Part shown: one piece after another, positions 8,108 to 16,382 of the stretch
How positions within the stretch are numbered: the first letter of the stretch is position 1
Layout of the letters: each line of letters opens with the position of its first letter
Notes under the pieces: model-generated
The model's input: the letters and a program-made list of their open reading frames with translations, nothing else
The model's database searches: none
Told to the model about the DNA's origin: nothing
Position numbers and translations under genes: made by a program
Source: Bacillota bacterium
GTDB lineage: Bacteria > Bacillota > Clostridia > Lachnospirales > Lachnospiraceae
Length of the DNA: 50,421 nt
Assembly: GCA_023424995.1 (NCBI GenBank)
Contig: JAFADH010000362.1
Span: forward strand, 1 to 50,421
Direction of reading: 5' to 3'

Positions 8108-10471
8108 ATGAAACGGATTATTGTATTATTATTGTGTCTGTGCATACTGCTGTCAGGCTGCCGGAAAGGGAATGATGCTGCGGATGAGATGCTGCAGGAT
8201 AACAGCCGGAATGAGGCGGACAATGTTGATGAAAACAGCGGAGATATACGGACAGGGAATATGGATGGTGAAGCTGCCCAGGGGAAGGACCCGGACGCGG
8301 AAGGCAATCAGGAAGGAGAGGTATCCCGGCTTTTAAAATTAAATGATGCCTGGGCTCTCGTACGAACCGTTGATCTGAAACAGCCTGACGCAGAGATGCC
8401 GGCTTTTAAAGCGGAGGTAAAGCCGTATACCGTCGCCGGGGATTTATCCAATATCGAGAACATAAACCAATTCGAAGGGTTTACTAAGGAACAGAAGACA
8501 ATGCTTGCAGGGAACGGCTTTGTCGTATTGCCGGGCGGAGACACCAAAGGCTATTATGTATTTGATGATAATGAGTACAAGGGAGTACCGAACTTTATAA
8601 CCTCTGATATTGCATTGCATTTGTATCATCAGTTTTATGATAAATCCTTAATGAGTATCGAGGCCAATTATATGCATCGGGATCTTGAGCTTATGACGGA
8701 GCAGATGCTGCAAAAATCAGTCCGGCTGTACAGTCAGCTGCAGGATGAGGAGCTGAAGGAACTTCAGAAGAAAAACATAGTATACTTTGCGGTGGCAAGA
8801 ATGCTGATGCTGCAGTCGGAGGATATCGAAGCAGAGGATGAGGCCTGGGCATCGGTAAGCGCTGATGTGCTTCCTGCCGCAAAGCAGGAATACGAGCTGG
8901 CCCGGGCGGCAGAAGGGATGGAGCTGTCTCCTTTGTTCGGTGTGGATATAGACTATTCGCAGTTTATTGTCCGCGGACATTATACCAGAACCGAGGAATT
9001 GGGAAGATATTTTCAGGCTATGATGTGGTTTGGGTATATCCCGTTGGAGCTTGTTGATAAAGAGGGAGTTATTCTGTATGATAACGTATACCAGTCCCTG
9101 CTGATTACCTTTACGACAATCGCAGATTCCGGGGCAGTCAGTGATGCCAAGCTGTGGGAGAGTATCTACGGACCCACCGCCATGTATGTGGGTCTGTCCG
9201 ATGATGTCAATGTATTCACCATGAATGGGCTGCGTCTGGATGTATTCGGAGATAATGAGGATCCGAACCTGTATAACGATGAGGGTTACCGGGATGCATT
9301 GGCCCGGGCAGTGAAGGAACTGCCGGAGCCCCAGATACAGGGCAGGATTATCCTTACCACCCAGCCGACGGGAAAGCAATTCCGGTTTATGGGACAGAGG
9401 TATGTTCTGGACAGTGACATACTTCAGAAGCTGATGAAGCCGATTCTAAGGCCCATGCCCACGGCACTGGATGTGATGGGGGTTCTGGGAAGCCCGACGG
9501 CGGAGGCTATGATCTTTGATGAACTTAAGCCCCAGGATGACTGGCCGGAGTATCCATCCGTCTATAACGAGCTGAAGAAGCAGGTATCCGGCTATGGAGC
9601 AGATTACTGGAAGAAGAATCTCTATACCGGCTGGCTGTCAGCGCTGCAGGATGTTCTGAAGGAGAATGATAAAAAATCAGGTCTGCCATTCTTCATGACC
9701 ACAGAAGCCTGGAAATACAAGTCCCTTAATACGGCAATAGCCAGTTATGCGGAGTTAAAGCATGATACTGTGTTATATGGCAAACAGGGAATGGCGGAAG
9801 CGGGAGGAGTTATTGCATTCGCAGAGCAGCATTATGTGGAGCCGAATCCGGAGCTGTATCATCAATTATTGTACCTGGCGGAATACACCTGTAAGGTGCT
9901 TGACGACAGGGGGATGCTCACTGAGAATCTGAAAAGGGCCTCGGATTCCTATAAAAAGTTCTTGGAGTTATTAATCAGCTGTTCCGTCAAGGAGCTGCGC
10001 AATGAGACTCTGAGCGGGGAAGAAAAACAGCAGCTTCTGTGGATCGGCGGAACCATTGAGAATACGGCAATGACATTTATGGCGGACATAACCAATGAAT
10101 ATTATGTCAACGATCCCACGGATATGCTGATAACGGATATCGCCACGGTGGAGCATTCCTATCTCACCATAGGAACGGGGTATTTTGACCATATCTATGT
10201 GGTTGTGCCTTATGAGGGAAAGTTATATCTGGCCAGGGGGCCTGTGTATTCCTCCTATGAATTTGTAAGTGCCGAAAGAATGACGGATGAAGAATGGTGG
10301 GGGCTGCAGGGGATAACCATCGTTCGGGATGATTACGGCGAATATGCCTTATATGGGGAACCGTCCGCTGAAGTACCGAAGCAGCCGGATTGGATTCATG
10401 CCTTTAAATCAGACAGCAATGATGTTATAATAACCTCACTGGAAGTAATCTGGGAACGTCTGGAGGAGTAG
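8108..10471 (+). CDS. DUF3160-type lipoprotein
   Basis: A 787-residue precursor begins with a lipoprotein signal (MKRIIVLLLCLCILLSGC), so C18 would be lipidated. An Asp/Asn/Glu-rich linker of about 60 residues follows. The large remaining domain, with FITSDIALHLYHQFYDKSL, FGYIPLELVD and a late STY-rich region near GTGYFDHIYVVVPY, fits the DUF3160 family of surface proteins of unknown function. The ATG at 8108 is preferred because GGAAAGGAG precedes it by 6 bases and it gives a proper signal peptide; an ATG at 8075 would add 11 residues. It is likely co-transcribed with the preceding membrane-anchored protein. Confidence 0.8.
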   Translation: MKRIIVLLLCLCILLSGCRKGNDAADEMLQDNSRNEADNVDENSGDIRTGNMDGEAAQGKDPDAEGNQEGEVSRLLKLNDAWALVRTVDLKQPDAEMPAFKAEVKPYTVAGDLSNIENINQFEGFTKEQKTMLAGNGFVVLPGGDTKGYYVFDDNEYKGVPNFITSDIALHLYHQFYDKSLMSIEANYMHRDLELMTEQMLQKSVRLYSQLQDEELKELQKKNIVYFAVARMLMLQSEDIEAEDEAWASVSADVLPAAKQEYELARAAEGMELSPLFGVDIDYSQFIVRGHYTRTEELGRYFQAMMWFGYIPLELVDKEGVILYDNVYQSLLITFTTIADSGAVSDAKLWESIYGPTAMYVGLSDDVNVFTMNGLRLDVFGDNEDPNLYNDEGYRDALARAVKELPEPQIQGRIILTTQPTGKQFRFMGQRYVLDSDILQKLMKPILRPMPTALDVMGVLGSPTAEAMIFDELKPQDDWPEYPSVYNELKKQVSGYGADYWKKNLYTGWLSALQDVLKENDKKSGLPFFMTTEAWKYKSLNTAIASYAELKHDTVLYGKQGMAEAGGVIAFAEQHYVEPNPELYHQLLYLAEYTCKVLDDRGMLTENLKRASDSYKKFLELLISCSVKELRNETLSGEEKQQLLWIGGTIENTAMTFMADITNEYYVNDPTDMLITDIATVEHSYLTIGTGYFDHIYVVVPYEGKLYLARGPVYSSYEFVSAERMTDEEWWGLQGITIVRDDYGEYALYGEPSAEVPKQPDWIHAFKSDSNDVIITSLEVIWERLEE

Positions 10472-10585
10472 CCAGCCATGGGGGGCATGACTTGACCCGA
10501 TGATAAGAATGCGGCGTCAGTCTGCATTCACAGGTGAGGATAGGAAAGCTGTCACCTGTATAACGATAACGAAAGAAGGATTATC

Positions 10586-11593
10586 ATGGACCGCGTTACA
10601 TTGGGTACAACTGGAATTACGGTGAACAAGAACGGTTTTGGAGCACTCCCGATTCAGAGAATCAGTAAGGAAGAGGCAGCCGTATTATTGAAGAGGGCTT
10701 ATGCAGGCGGAATCACTTTCTTTGATACGGCCAGATTTTATACGGACAGTGAAGAGAAGATAGGCTATGCCCTGAGTGATGTCCGTGAGAACATCCATAT
10801 TGCCACCAAAACCATGAGCACGGGTGCGGAGGAATTCCGGCAGCAGCTGCACGCCTCCCTCACGAATCTGAAGACGGATTATATCGATATCTACCAATTC
10901 CATAATCCCGGCTTCTGCCCGAAGCCGGGAGACGGAACCGGATTATATGAAGCCATGCTGGAAGCTAAGGACAAAGGCATAATACGGCATATCGGCATCA
11001 CCAACCACAGGATAGCGGTTGCTATGGAGGCGGCAGAATCCGGATTATATGAGACTATCCAATTCCCCTTCAGCTATCTGGCCGCTGAGAAGGAGATAGA
11101 GCTGGTGAAGGTCTGTCAGGACAGAGGGATAGGTTTTATCGCCATGAAAGCACTATCCGGGGGACTGATCACCAACTCCGCCGCAGCCTACGCATATCTT
11201 GCCCGGTATGAGAATGTCCTTCCCATCTGGGGGGTCCAGCGGGAGAAGGAGCTGGAGGAATTCATCCGCTATGTTGATGCTCCGCCTGCCTTGTCCCCAG
11301 AGCTGGAGGCAATTATTCAAAAGGACCGGGAGGAATTAAGCAAGGATTTCTGCAGAGGCTGCGGCTACTGCCTGCCTTGTCCGGCCGGGATTGATATCCC
11401 CACCTCGGCAAGAATGTCCCTGATGATCCGCCGCGCTCCGGTATCCGTCTATCTGAATGACGGCTGGAAGGAGAAAATGAAGAAGATTGATGACTGCATC
11501 CATTGCGGCCACTGTAAGAAGCATTGTCCTTACGGACTGGATACGCCGAAGCTGCTCAGAGAGAATTGGGCGGATTATCAGACATACGTGTAA
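10586..11593 (+). CDS. aldo/keto reductase with C-terminal 4Fe-4S ferredoxin domain
   Basis: This 335-residue protein has an aldo/keto reductase barrel (about 1-240). FFDTARFYTDSEEKIG carries the catalytic Asp and Tyr, IHIATKTM the Lys, and IYQFHNPG the His. A ferredoxin-like region (about 250-330) follows, with CRGCGYCLPCPAGID and CIHCGHCKKHCPYG, which could bind two 4Fe-4S clusters. This fusion is widespread in anaerobic Clostridia, and its electron donor and substrate are mostly unknown. It stands alone: 114 bases separate it from the lipoprotein gene, with an 8-bp inverted repeat (10530-10537, 10552-10559) between. Confidence 0.9.
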   Translation: MDRVTLGTTGITVNKNGFGALPIQRISKEEAAVLLKRAYAGGITFFDTARFYTDSEEKIGYALSDVRENIHIATKTMSTGAEEFRQQLHASLTNLKTDYIDIYQFHNPGFCPKPGDGTGLYEAMLEAKDKGIIRHIGITNHRIAVAMEAAESGLYETIQFPFSYLAAEKEIELVKVCQDRGIGFIAMKALSGGLITNSAAAYAYLARYENVLPIWGVQREKELEEFIRYVDAPPALSPELEAIIQKDREELSKDFCRGCGYCLPCPAGIDIPTSARMSLMIRRAPVSVYLNDGWKEKMKKIDDCIHCGHCKKHCPYGLDTPKLLRENWADYQTYV

Positions 11594-11631
11594 CGGGAGA
11601 ACAGAGCATATGTCTGAGAAGCCATACTCTC

Positions 11632-11700
11632 ATGGCGGTTGTTTTTCTCTCTCTGCTTATATTTGCAATTATGTTCTATGTTAATAGACGAAGGAAATAA
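11632..11700 (+). CDS. possible 22-residue single-pass membrane peptide
   Basis: An ATG frame encodes MAVVFLSLLIFAIMFYVNRR plus RK: one hydrophobic helix and a basic tail, the classic shape of a small membrane protein. It has no clear ribosome binding site. A better-placed ATG at 11610, 10 bases after GGGAG, starts MSEKPYS in a different frame, so a single-base shift would join the two into about 30 residues. It may be a real microprotein, a frameshifted remnant, or chance. Confidence 0.25.
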   Translation: MAVVFLSLLIFAIMFYVNRRRK

Positions 11701-11745
11701 TGAATGATGCGGTCTGCCGCATAGGAAATCGATGGGGTTTGGTAT

Positions 11746-12483
11746 ATGTACAATTACAGATTAACGATACAATATGACGGCGGCCGGTATAAGGGCTGGC
11801 AGCGGCTTGGCGGCAGTGAGGATACGGTTCAGGGGAAGCTGGAGCATGTGCTCTCGCAGATGACCGGTTATGAGACTGAGATCACAGGCTGCAGCCGGAC
11901 TGATGCCGGGGTCCACGCTCTGGCTCAGTCAGCGAATTTCAAGCTGAAGGAATTCCTGCCTGCGGGGGAGATTAAGAGCTATCTGAACCGGTATCTGCCG
12001 CAGGATATCTGTGTCACGGAGGCAGCCGCGGCAGGAGAGCATTTTCATGCAAGATATAATGCCAGGGACAAGACCTATCTGTATAAGATATGGAATAAGG
12101 AATACAGCAATCCGTTCATGCGCAGATACAGCATGCATGTGGATAAGAAACTGGATGTGGCAGCCATGGCCGGGGCCGGAGAATATTTTCTTGGGGCACA
12201 TGATTTTACGGCTTTCTCTAATGCAAAGTCGAAGAAGAAATCCATGGTCCGGGAGATCTATGAGATCGTATTATCGGAAGAGGACGGATTTATCCACATC
12301 AGGATACGGGGGAACAGCTTTCTGTACAATATGGCGCGCCGGATGGTAGGGCTGCTGATCGAGGCAGGGCTTGGGAATCAAAGACCGGAGGATATACCGG
12401 AGATCATCGCATCAAAAGACAGGTCCCGTACCGGTAATCTGGCGGATGCCTGCGGACTGTATCTGGAGAAGATATCTTACTGA
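11746..12483 (+). CDS. truA: tRNA pseudouridine(38-40) synthase TruA
   Basis: A 245-residue protein of normal TruA length, which isomerises uridines 38-40 in the tRNA anticodon arm. The catalytic Asp is D53 in GCSRTDAGVHALAQ. Other family marks are LTIQYDGGRYKGWQ at the N-terminus, LPQDICV, HARYNARDKTYLYKIWN, GAHDFTAFSN and FLYNMARRMVG. It ends 15 bases before the YcaQ-like gene, so the two are probably co-transcribed. It is not in the usual ribosomal-protein/ecf context of many Firmicutes and may be a second copy. Confidence 0.95.
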   Translation: MYNYRLTIQYDGGRYKGWQRLGGSEDTVQGKLEHVLSQMTGYETEITGCSRTDAGVHALAQSANFKLKEFLPAGEIKSYLNRYLPQDICVTEAAAAGEHFHARYNARDKTYLYKIWNKEYSNPFMRRYSMHVDKKLDVAAMAGAGEYFLGAHDFTAFSNAKSKKKSMVREIYEIVLSEEDGFIHIRIRGNSFLYNMARRMVGLLIEAGLGNQRPEDIPEIIASKDRSRTGNLADACGLYLEKISY

Positions 12484-12498
12484 ACAGGGGAGTATACA

Positions 12499-13689
12499 AT
12501 GATAACGATTGAGCTTACGAAACAACAGGCAAGGCAGTTCCTTCTGCACAAGCAGGGACTGATAGGGGATTACAAATTCACGGGAAAGGAAGGCATCCTG
12601 CAATATATCAAACAGGCGGGCTGTATTCAGTTTGATCCCATTGATGTCTGCGGCAAGAACGCGGAACTGGTACTGCAGTCAAGAATTAAAGGCTTTACCA
12701 AGCAAATGCTTTATGAGCTTTTATATGATGACCGGAAGCTGATCGATTATTTTGATAAGAATCTTGCAATAATACCGGTTGAGGACTGGCCTTACTTTGA
12801 GCGGATCAGAGAAGACAGCAGGAACAGCGGAAGGGGCCGGGATGAGGTCAATAAGATAGAGGCCGGGATCAAGTCCGTTATTGCCGAGAGGGGACCGGTC
12901 AGCTCGAAGGATCTGGACTATAACGAGAAGGTGGACTGGTACTGGAGCAGCACAAAGCTTGCCAGGGCAGCTCTGGAGACTTTATATTTCCGGGGAGATC
13001 TGATTGTTCACCATAAGAAGGGTACCAATAAGTATTACGCCCTTGCCGGGGATTATATTCCGTCGGAGATATTGGAAGCGGAGGAACCGCTGCCCGAAGA
13101 GATTGAGCATCTGAAATGGCGGGTGCTTCGGCGGATATCCGCAGTCGGTCTTCTATGGAACAAGCCCTCGGATGCATGGTTATATATCCGGAACTTAAAG
13201 GCACAGGAGAGAAAGCAGGTATTCGAAGAGCTGCTCCGTGAGAATAAGATCCTGCCGGTGCTTGTGGAAGGCTGTAAGGACTGTTTTTATTGTGTCGCAG
13301 AGGATGAACCGCTGCTTCATAAGGCGATGGATTTATCAGAGCTCAAGCCCCGTACGGAACTGATCGCGGCACTTGACAATATGCTTTGGGACCGGAAGCT
13401 GATCAAGGAACTTTTCAATTTTGATTATAAATGGGAGATCTATACTCCCCAGGAGCAGAGAAAGTACGGATATTATGTTCTGCCGGTGCTGATGAAGGAT
13501 GCATTCATCGGCAGGTGTGAGGTCATTGCGGATTCCAGAAGAAAAGCATTGGTCGTTAAGAATATCTGGCTGGAGAAGGGAGTTAGATCCACGAAGAAGC
13601 TTCGGGAAGAACTTGAGCGGTGCTTCAAACGTTTTATGAAATTCCATGGTATGAAAGATATTATATATGAAATCGATATTCCGGGATAA
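12499..13689 (+). CDS. winged-helix DNA glycosylase-like protein (YcaQ/AlkX family)
   Basis: The 396-residue protein has the HTH_42/YcaQ layout: an N-terminal helical region with LTKQQARQFLL and CIQFDPIDV, then winged-helix repeats. Characterised relatives (AlkX/YcaQ, AlkZ) remove bulky alkylated bases or unhook interstrand cross-links with a Q-x-D or Q-x-Q motif. QFD near residue 42 matches the YcaQ form. The later YVLPVLMKDAFIGRCEVIADSR segment is also typical. It follows truA by 15 bases and precedes the DUF503 gene by 54 bases. Confidence 0.75.
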   Translation: MITIELTKQQARQFLLHKQGLIGDYKFTGKEGILQYIKQAGCIQFDPIDVCGKNAELVLQSRIKGFTKQMLYELLYDDRKLIDYFDKNLAIIPVEDWPYFERIREDSRNSGRGRDEVNKIEAGIKSVIAERGPVSSKDLDYNEKVDWYWSSTKLARAALETLYFRGDLIVHHKKGTNKYYALAGDYIPSEILEAEEPLPEEIEHLKWRVLRRISAVGLLWNKPSDAWLYIRNLKAQERKQVFEELLRENKILPVLVEGCKDCFYCVAEDEPLLHKAMDLSELKPRTELIAALDNMLWDRKLIKELFNFDYKWEIYTPQEQRKYGYYVLPVLMKDAFIGRCEVIADSRRKALVVKNIWLEKGVRSTKKLREELERCFKRFMKFHGMKDIIYEIDIPG

Positions 13690-13743
13690 ATCAACAGCAG
13701 GCCATGTGTCTGACGGCAAAGAAACGGCAGAAAGGCAGAATCA

Positions 13744-14025
13744 ATGTTTATAGCGGCAGTAAAAATAAAGCTTCACCTTCCCTGGGTACATTCCCTGAAG
13801 GAAAAACGAATGGTGGTAAAAAGTCTGACCTCCAAGGCGAGAAACCAGTTCAACGTCTCGGCGGCGGAAGTGGAGGAACTGGATATGCACCAGACAGCTG
13901 TTCTTGGCTTCGCAGGTATTGTGGGAGATAAAGCACAGGCAGACAGCATCATTGATAAAGTAATCAACTTCATCGAGGATAATACGGAGGGTGAAGTTGT
14001 AAGTGTAGAACGTGAAGTGATCTAG
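13744..14025 (+). CDS. DUF503 family protein (YlxP-like)
   Basis: A 93-residue protein starting FIAAVKIKLHLPWVHSLKEK, with the conserved SLKEKRMVVKSL helix and FNVSAAEVEE strand of the DUF503 family. Members such as YlxP are small ferredoxin-like-fold proteins linked to ribosome maturation genes; the biochemical role is not established. The length is as usual. The ribosome binding site is weak (AAAGGCAG), which fits translation as a downstream gene in the truA operon. Confidence 0.85.
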   Translation: MFIAAVKIKLHLPWVHSLKEKRMVVKSLTSKARNQFNVSAAEVEELDMHQTAVLGFAGIVGDKAQADSIIDKVINFIEDNTEGEVVSVEREVI

Positions 14026-14059
14026 ATTATCACAGGCATCGGCAGCATGGAGGATTATT

Positions 14060-14548
14060 ATGGAAGCTACAGTCAGACAATACAGGAAGGAAGATGTTGC
14101 TTTCCTGAGAGAGATATGGAATACGGTTGTGGAGGAGGCAGATGCCTTCCCGCAGGTGGATAAACTGGAGGAAAGGGAAGCGGAAGAGTTCTTCGCGGCA
14201 CAGACCTTTACCGGTGTCGCTGAATTGCACGGAGAAGCGGTTGGTTTATACATCCTGCATCCTAATAATATCGGCCGCTGCGGTCATATAGCAAATGCCT
14301 CCTACGCAGTGAAAGCAGGGATACGGGGACATAAGATCGGAGAATTGCTTGTCCGCCACAGCTTACGCACGGCGAAGGAAGCCGGCTTTTGCATCATGCA
14401 GTTTAATGCGGTTGTGAGCACTAATCACACTGCAATACATCTGTATGAAAAGATCGGGTTTCACAGGCTCGGAATGATACCGGAGGGTTTTTTGCTTGGG
14501 GACGGAAGTTATACGGATATAATACTGTATTATATTGAGATAGTGTAA
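14060..14548 (+). CDS. GNAT-family N-acetyltransferase
   Basis: A 162-residue GNAT protein. The acetyl-CoA pyrophosphate-binding motif is seen as VKAGIRGHKIGELLVRHSLRTA (an R-x-x-G-x-G-type loop variant: RGHKIG). FNAVVSTNHTAIHLYEKIGF shows the motif B asparagine and the final beta-strand signature. The substrate is unknown. GGAGG precedes the ATG by 6 bases and the gene follows DUF503 by 34 bases, so it probably closes the truA-led run of genes. Confidence 0.88.
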   Translation: MEATVRQYRKEDVAFLREIWNTVVEEADAFPQVDKLEEREAEEFFAAQTFTGVAELHGEAVGLYILHPNNIGRCGHIANASYAVKAGIRGHKIGELLVRHSLRTAKEAGFCIMQFNAVVSTNHTAIHLYEKIGFHRLGMIPEGFLLGDGSYTDIILYYIEIV

Positions 14549-14691
14549 ATTATAAAACATAATTCACAGTGCGATAAACTTAAGCATGCGTGCAGGCAAG
14601 CCGCAGGCATGGATGCCGGTGTAAGGATTAGATATACCGGCTTTCCAATCGTCCTGTATACGGCTTGTCATGGGTAAATGGAGGAATGCAT

Positions 14692-14982
14692 ATGAAAATA
14701 ATGAGAAAAACCGTTCTTATCATAACAATAATATCATCTTTATTATCATTAATCATTATTGCTGTTTTTATTATATTGCCGCGGATTGTGATCTGGAAAT
14801 ATACGGGCAATCCTGCCGATGCCGGAAGCATAGGGATTATCGGCAGCGCCGACGGGCCGACTCGGATTTTAGTATCAGGAGCGGAGAATATAAAGTTATA
14901 TTTTATCATACCGATGCTATTTGCAATGGCAGGTGTTATTTTTCTATTTGCCACAAGCAGAGGGTCATATAAAAAATCTTAA
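14692..14982 (+). CDS. small two-TM protein with decarboxylase beta-subunit motif
   Basis: The 96-residue protein has a first membrane helix (about 7-31), an outside or inside loop with SIGIIGSADGPTRILVSG, and a second membrane helix (about 70-88). The GADGPT-like core is a hallmark of beta subunits of Na+-translocating decarboxylases (oxaloacetate, glutaconyl-CoA), but those are about 400 residues with many helices. This is therefore a stand-alone miniature carrying only that motif; similar short proteins occur in Lachnospiraceae. It cannot by itself be a pump. The ATG at 14692 has GGAGG 7 bases before it. Confidence 0.65.
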   Translation: MKIMRKTVLIITIISSLLSLIIIAVFIILPRIVIWKYTGNPADAGSIGIIGSADGPTRILVSGAENIKLYFIIPMLFAMAGVIFLFATSRGSYKKS

Positions 14983-15174
14983 AAAATATTCTCAAAATAA
15001 TAGACAGACAAGAATTTCATAAAAAAACAGATTTATAATACAGAGAATTTCCTGCTTCCTCTATTTAAAAATATATATTTATTATATCTTTTTAAACTAT
15101 AATTTTTTAATGAAGGAGTTATTTTGAGCGAATGGAAGAGTTGATCATTAGACTACATATCGCTTAGATTCACA

Positions 15175-15203
15175 TTGACATTTAGTAGGATTAATTATAG
15201 AAT
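15175..15203 (+). promoter_or_regulatory. sigma-A promoter of the 26-codon gene
   Basis: TTGACA and TAGAAT are separated by exactly 17 bases, 41 bases before the small gene's ATG. The upstream 14983-15174 stretch is AT-rich and shows no other gene. Confidence 0.75.
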
Positions 15204-15243
15204 ATAGTTAATATGTGGAAAAATAACCGAGGAGGTGAAAAGA

Positions 15244-15324
15244 ATGGGAGATAAGAATCCGAAGAAGGCGCCTAAAAAGAAAGGCGGTGCTTCGGCAGCA
15301 GCCGGCACAACAAAGAAAAAATGA
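15244..15324 (+). CDS. 26-residue lysine-rich basic peptide
   Basis: An ATG frame encodes a peptide starting MGDKNPKKAPKKKGG and ending AGTTKKK, with 10 Lys among 26 residues and no Cys or aromatic residue. The ribosome binding site is unusually strong (GAGGAGGTGA, 5 bases from the ATG) and a near-consensus promoter lies just upstream, so it is very likely expressed. Its charge suggests binding to nucleic acid or ribosomes, but no family is recognised with certainty. Confidence 0.7.
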   Translation: MGDKNPKKAPKKKGGASAAAGTTKKK

Positions 15325-15425
15325 CACATGAAAATTCCCTCTATTATATGTGATGTGACTGAGTCGAATAAGGTGCGGAAGAGCTGCCGGAATTTATCGA
15401 TATAACATCAGCAAGGAGGGAATTT

Positions 15426-15536
15426 TTGCGGGCTGTGATTGCTGCCGGAGGGGGAACAAAAAAGTATGGTTTTATGTTCAATTCGTTTAAATATAATATA
15501 ACAGGCATAGATTACCGGAAGTTGACAATACAGTAA
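15426..15536 (+). CDS. possible 36-residue peptide with TTG start
   Basis: A TTG frame opens 5 bases after AAGGAGGG, an excellent ribosome binding site, and runs 36 codons (starting LRAVIAAGGGTKKYG as read). The C-terminal codons run into an inverted repeat, so the frame and the hairpin compete for the same DNA. No homologous family is recognised. It may be a leader peptide to the nitroreductase or a chance frame. Confidence 0.25.
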   Translation: MRAVIAAGGGTKKYGFMFNSFKYNITGIDYRKLTIQ

Positions 15537-15544
15537 TCTATGCC
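15504..15544 (+). terminator. hairpin upstream of the nitroreductase
   Basis: A perfect 12-bp inverted repeat (GGCATAGATTAC and its complement) with a 17-base loop is followed by TTATTCTT. It is a weak terminator or attenuator for the small-gene transcript. Confidence 0.5.
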
Positions 15545-15635
15545 TTATTCTTAATAAAGGGACAGATCTTTGAAGGAAGACATATATTCCGGGGTCGAAA
15601 TATACCTATTGATAATCATAGAAGGAGGATATCAT

Positions 15636-16154
15636 ATGAGTCTGCTTGATTTGGCTAAAGCCAGATACTCAGTCAGAAGCTATCTGGATAAGGAAGTAGA
15701 GAAGGATAAGCTGCTGCAGGTATTGGAGGCCGGAAGACTGGCGCCTTCCGCCTGCAATAACCAGCCCGTGCATTTTATCGTAGTTACGGAGCCGGAACAA
15801 TTACAGAAGATTTATGAAGTATATCGGGGCACCTGGATTAAGGAGGCACCGGCGGTTATCATCGTCTGCGGGAACCATATTGAATCCTGGAAGCGCAGGG
15901 ACGGGAAAGACCACAGCGATGTGGATGCCGCTATCGCGGTGGACCATATGACTCTTGCTGCTGCCGACCTTGGACTGGGCACCTGCTGGGTATGCGCTTT
16001 TGATGCTCGGCGCTGCCATGAATTATTTGAACTGCCGGAGCATCTGGAGGCAGCCGTTCTGTTACCGGTGGGCTATCCGAAAGGGGAGCCGGATGCTAGA
16101 ACCTCCCGCAAAAGCCTGGAGGAGATGGTAAGCTGGAATCAATACCGGAGATAA
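15636..16154 (+). CDS. nitroreductase family protein
   Basis: The 172-residue protein has the FMN-binding nitroreductase fold: ARYSVRSYLDKEV near the N-terminus (the R-S-x-R flavin phosphate contact), GRLAPSACNNQPVHFIVV, and DHMTLAAADLGLGTCWVCAFD late in the protein, then an LPVGYPKGEP finish. These short versions act as homodimers that reduce nitro- or quinone-type substrates with NAD(P)H. The ATG at 15636 has AAGGAGG 7 bases upstream. An in-frame upstream TTG at 15570 without such a site was not chosen. Confidence 0.92.
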   Translation: MSLLDLAKARYSVRSYLDKEVEKDKLLQVLEAGRLAPSACNNQPVHFIVVTEPEQLQKIYEVYRGTWIKEAPAVIIVCGNHIESWKRRDGKDHSDVDAAIAVDHMTLAAADLGLGTCWVCAFDARRCHELFELPEHLEAAVLLPVGYPKGEPDARTSRKSLEEMVSWNQYRR

Positions 16155-16298
16155 ACCCGTGTCATGAATGAGGATGGATGATGTAAAGTCATTGCCGGAC
16201 AGAGGACGGATATCTGGGAACCGGGATATGGGAATCAGGCGTAAGATGCCGGACCTGATCCGGCAGGGGACGTATTAATGTTATACCGAAGCAGGAAT

Positions 16299-16345
16299 AA
16301 AGAAATACGAAGCCGTCCGGTTTTAAGGAAGCTTCGTATTTCTTT
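16299..16345. terminator. bidirectional terminator between nitroreductase and phosphofructokinase
   Basis: A perfect 15-bp stem (AAAGAAATACGAAGC and its complement) with a 17-base loop lies between two convergent genes, each arm flanked by A/T-rich sequence. It most likely ends the phosphofructokinase transcript. The remaining 16155-16298 has no gene. Confidence 0.8.
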
Positions 16346-16382
16346 GTATGGTATTTAATTGTAACTATTCGGTCATATTTAA

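Noticed and set aside
8717..9379. 220-codon minus-strand frame inside the DUF3160 gene
   Set aside because: Antisense shadow of a well-supported lipoprotein gene with no motif.
14670..14972. 100-codon frame overlapping the two-helix protein in another frame
   Set aside because: Shares DNA with the better supported frame, which has GGAGG, two membrane helices and a known motif.
16155..16298. Search for a riboswitch or small gene between nitroreductase and the terminator
   Set aside because: Only GC-mixed sequence with no conserved leader motif, start site or frame worth reporting.
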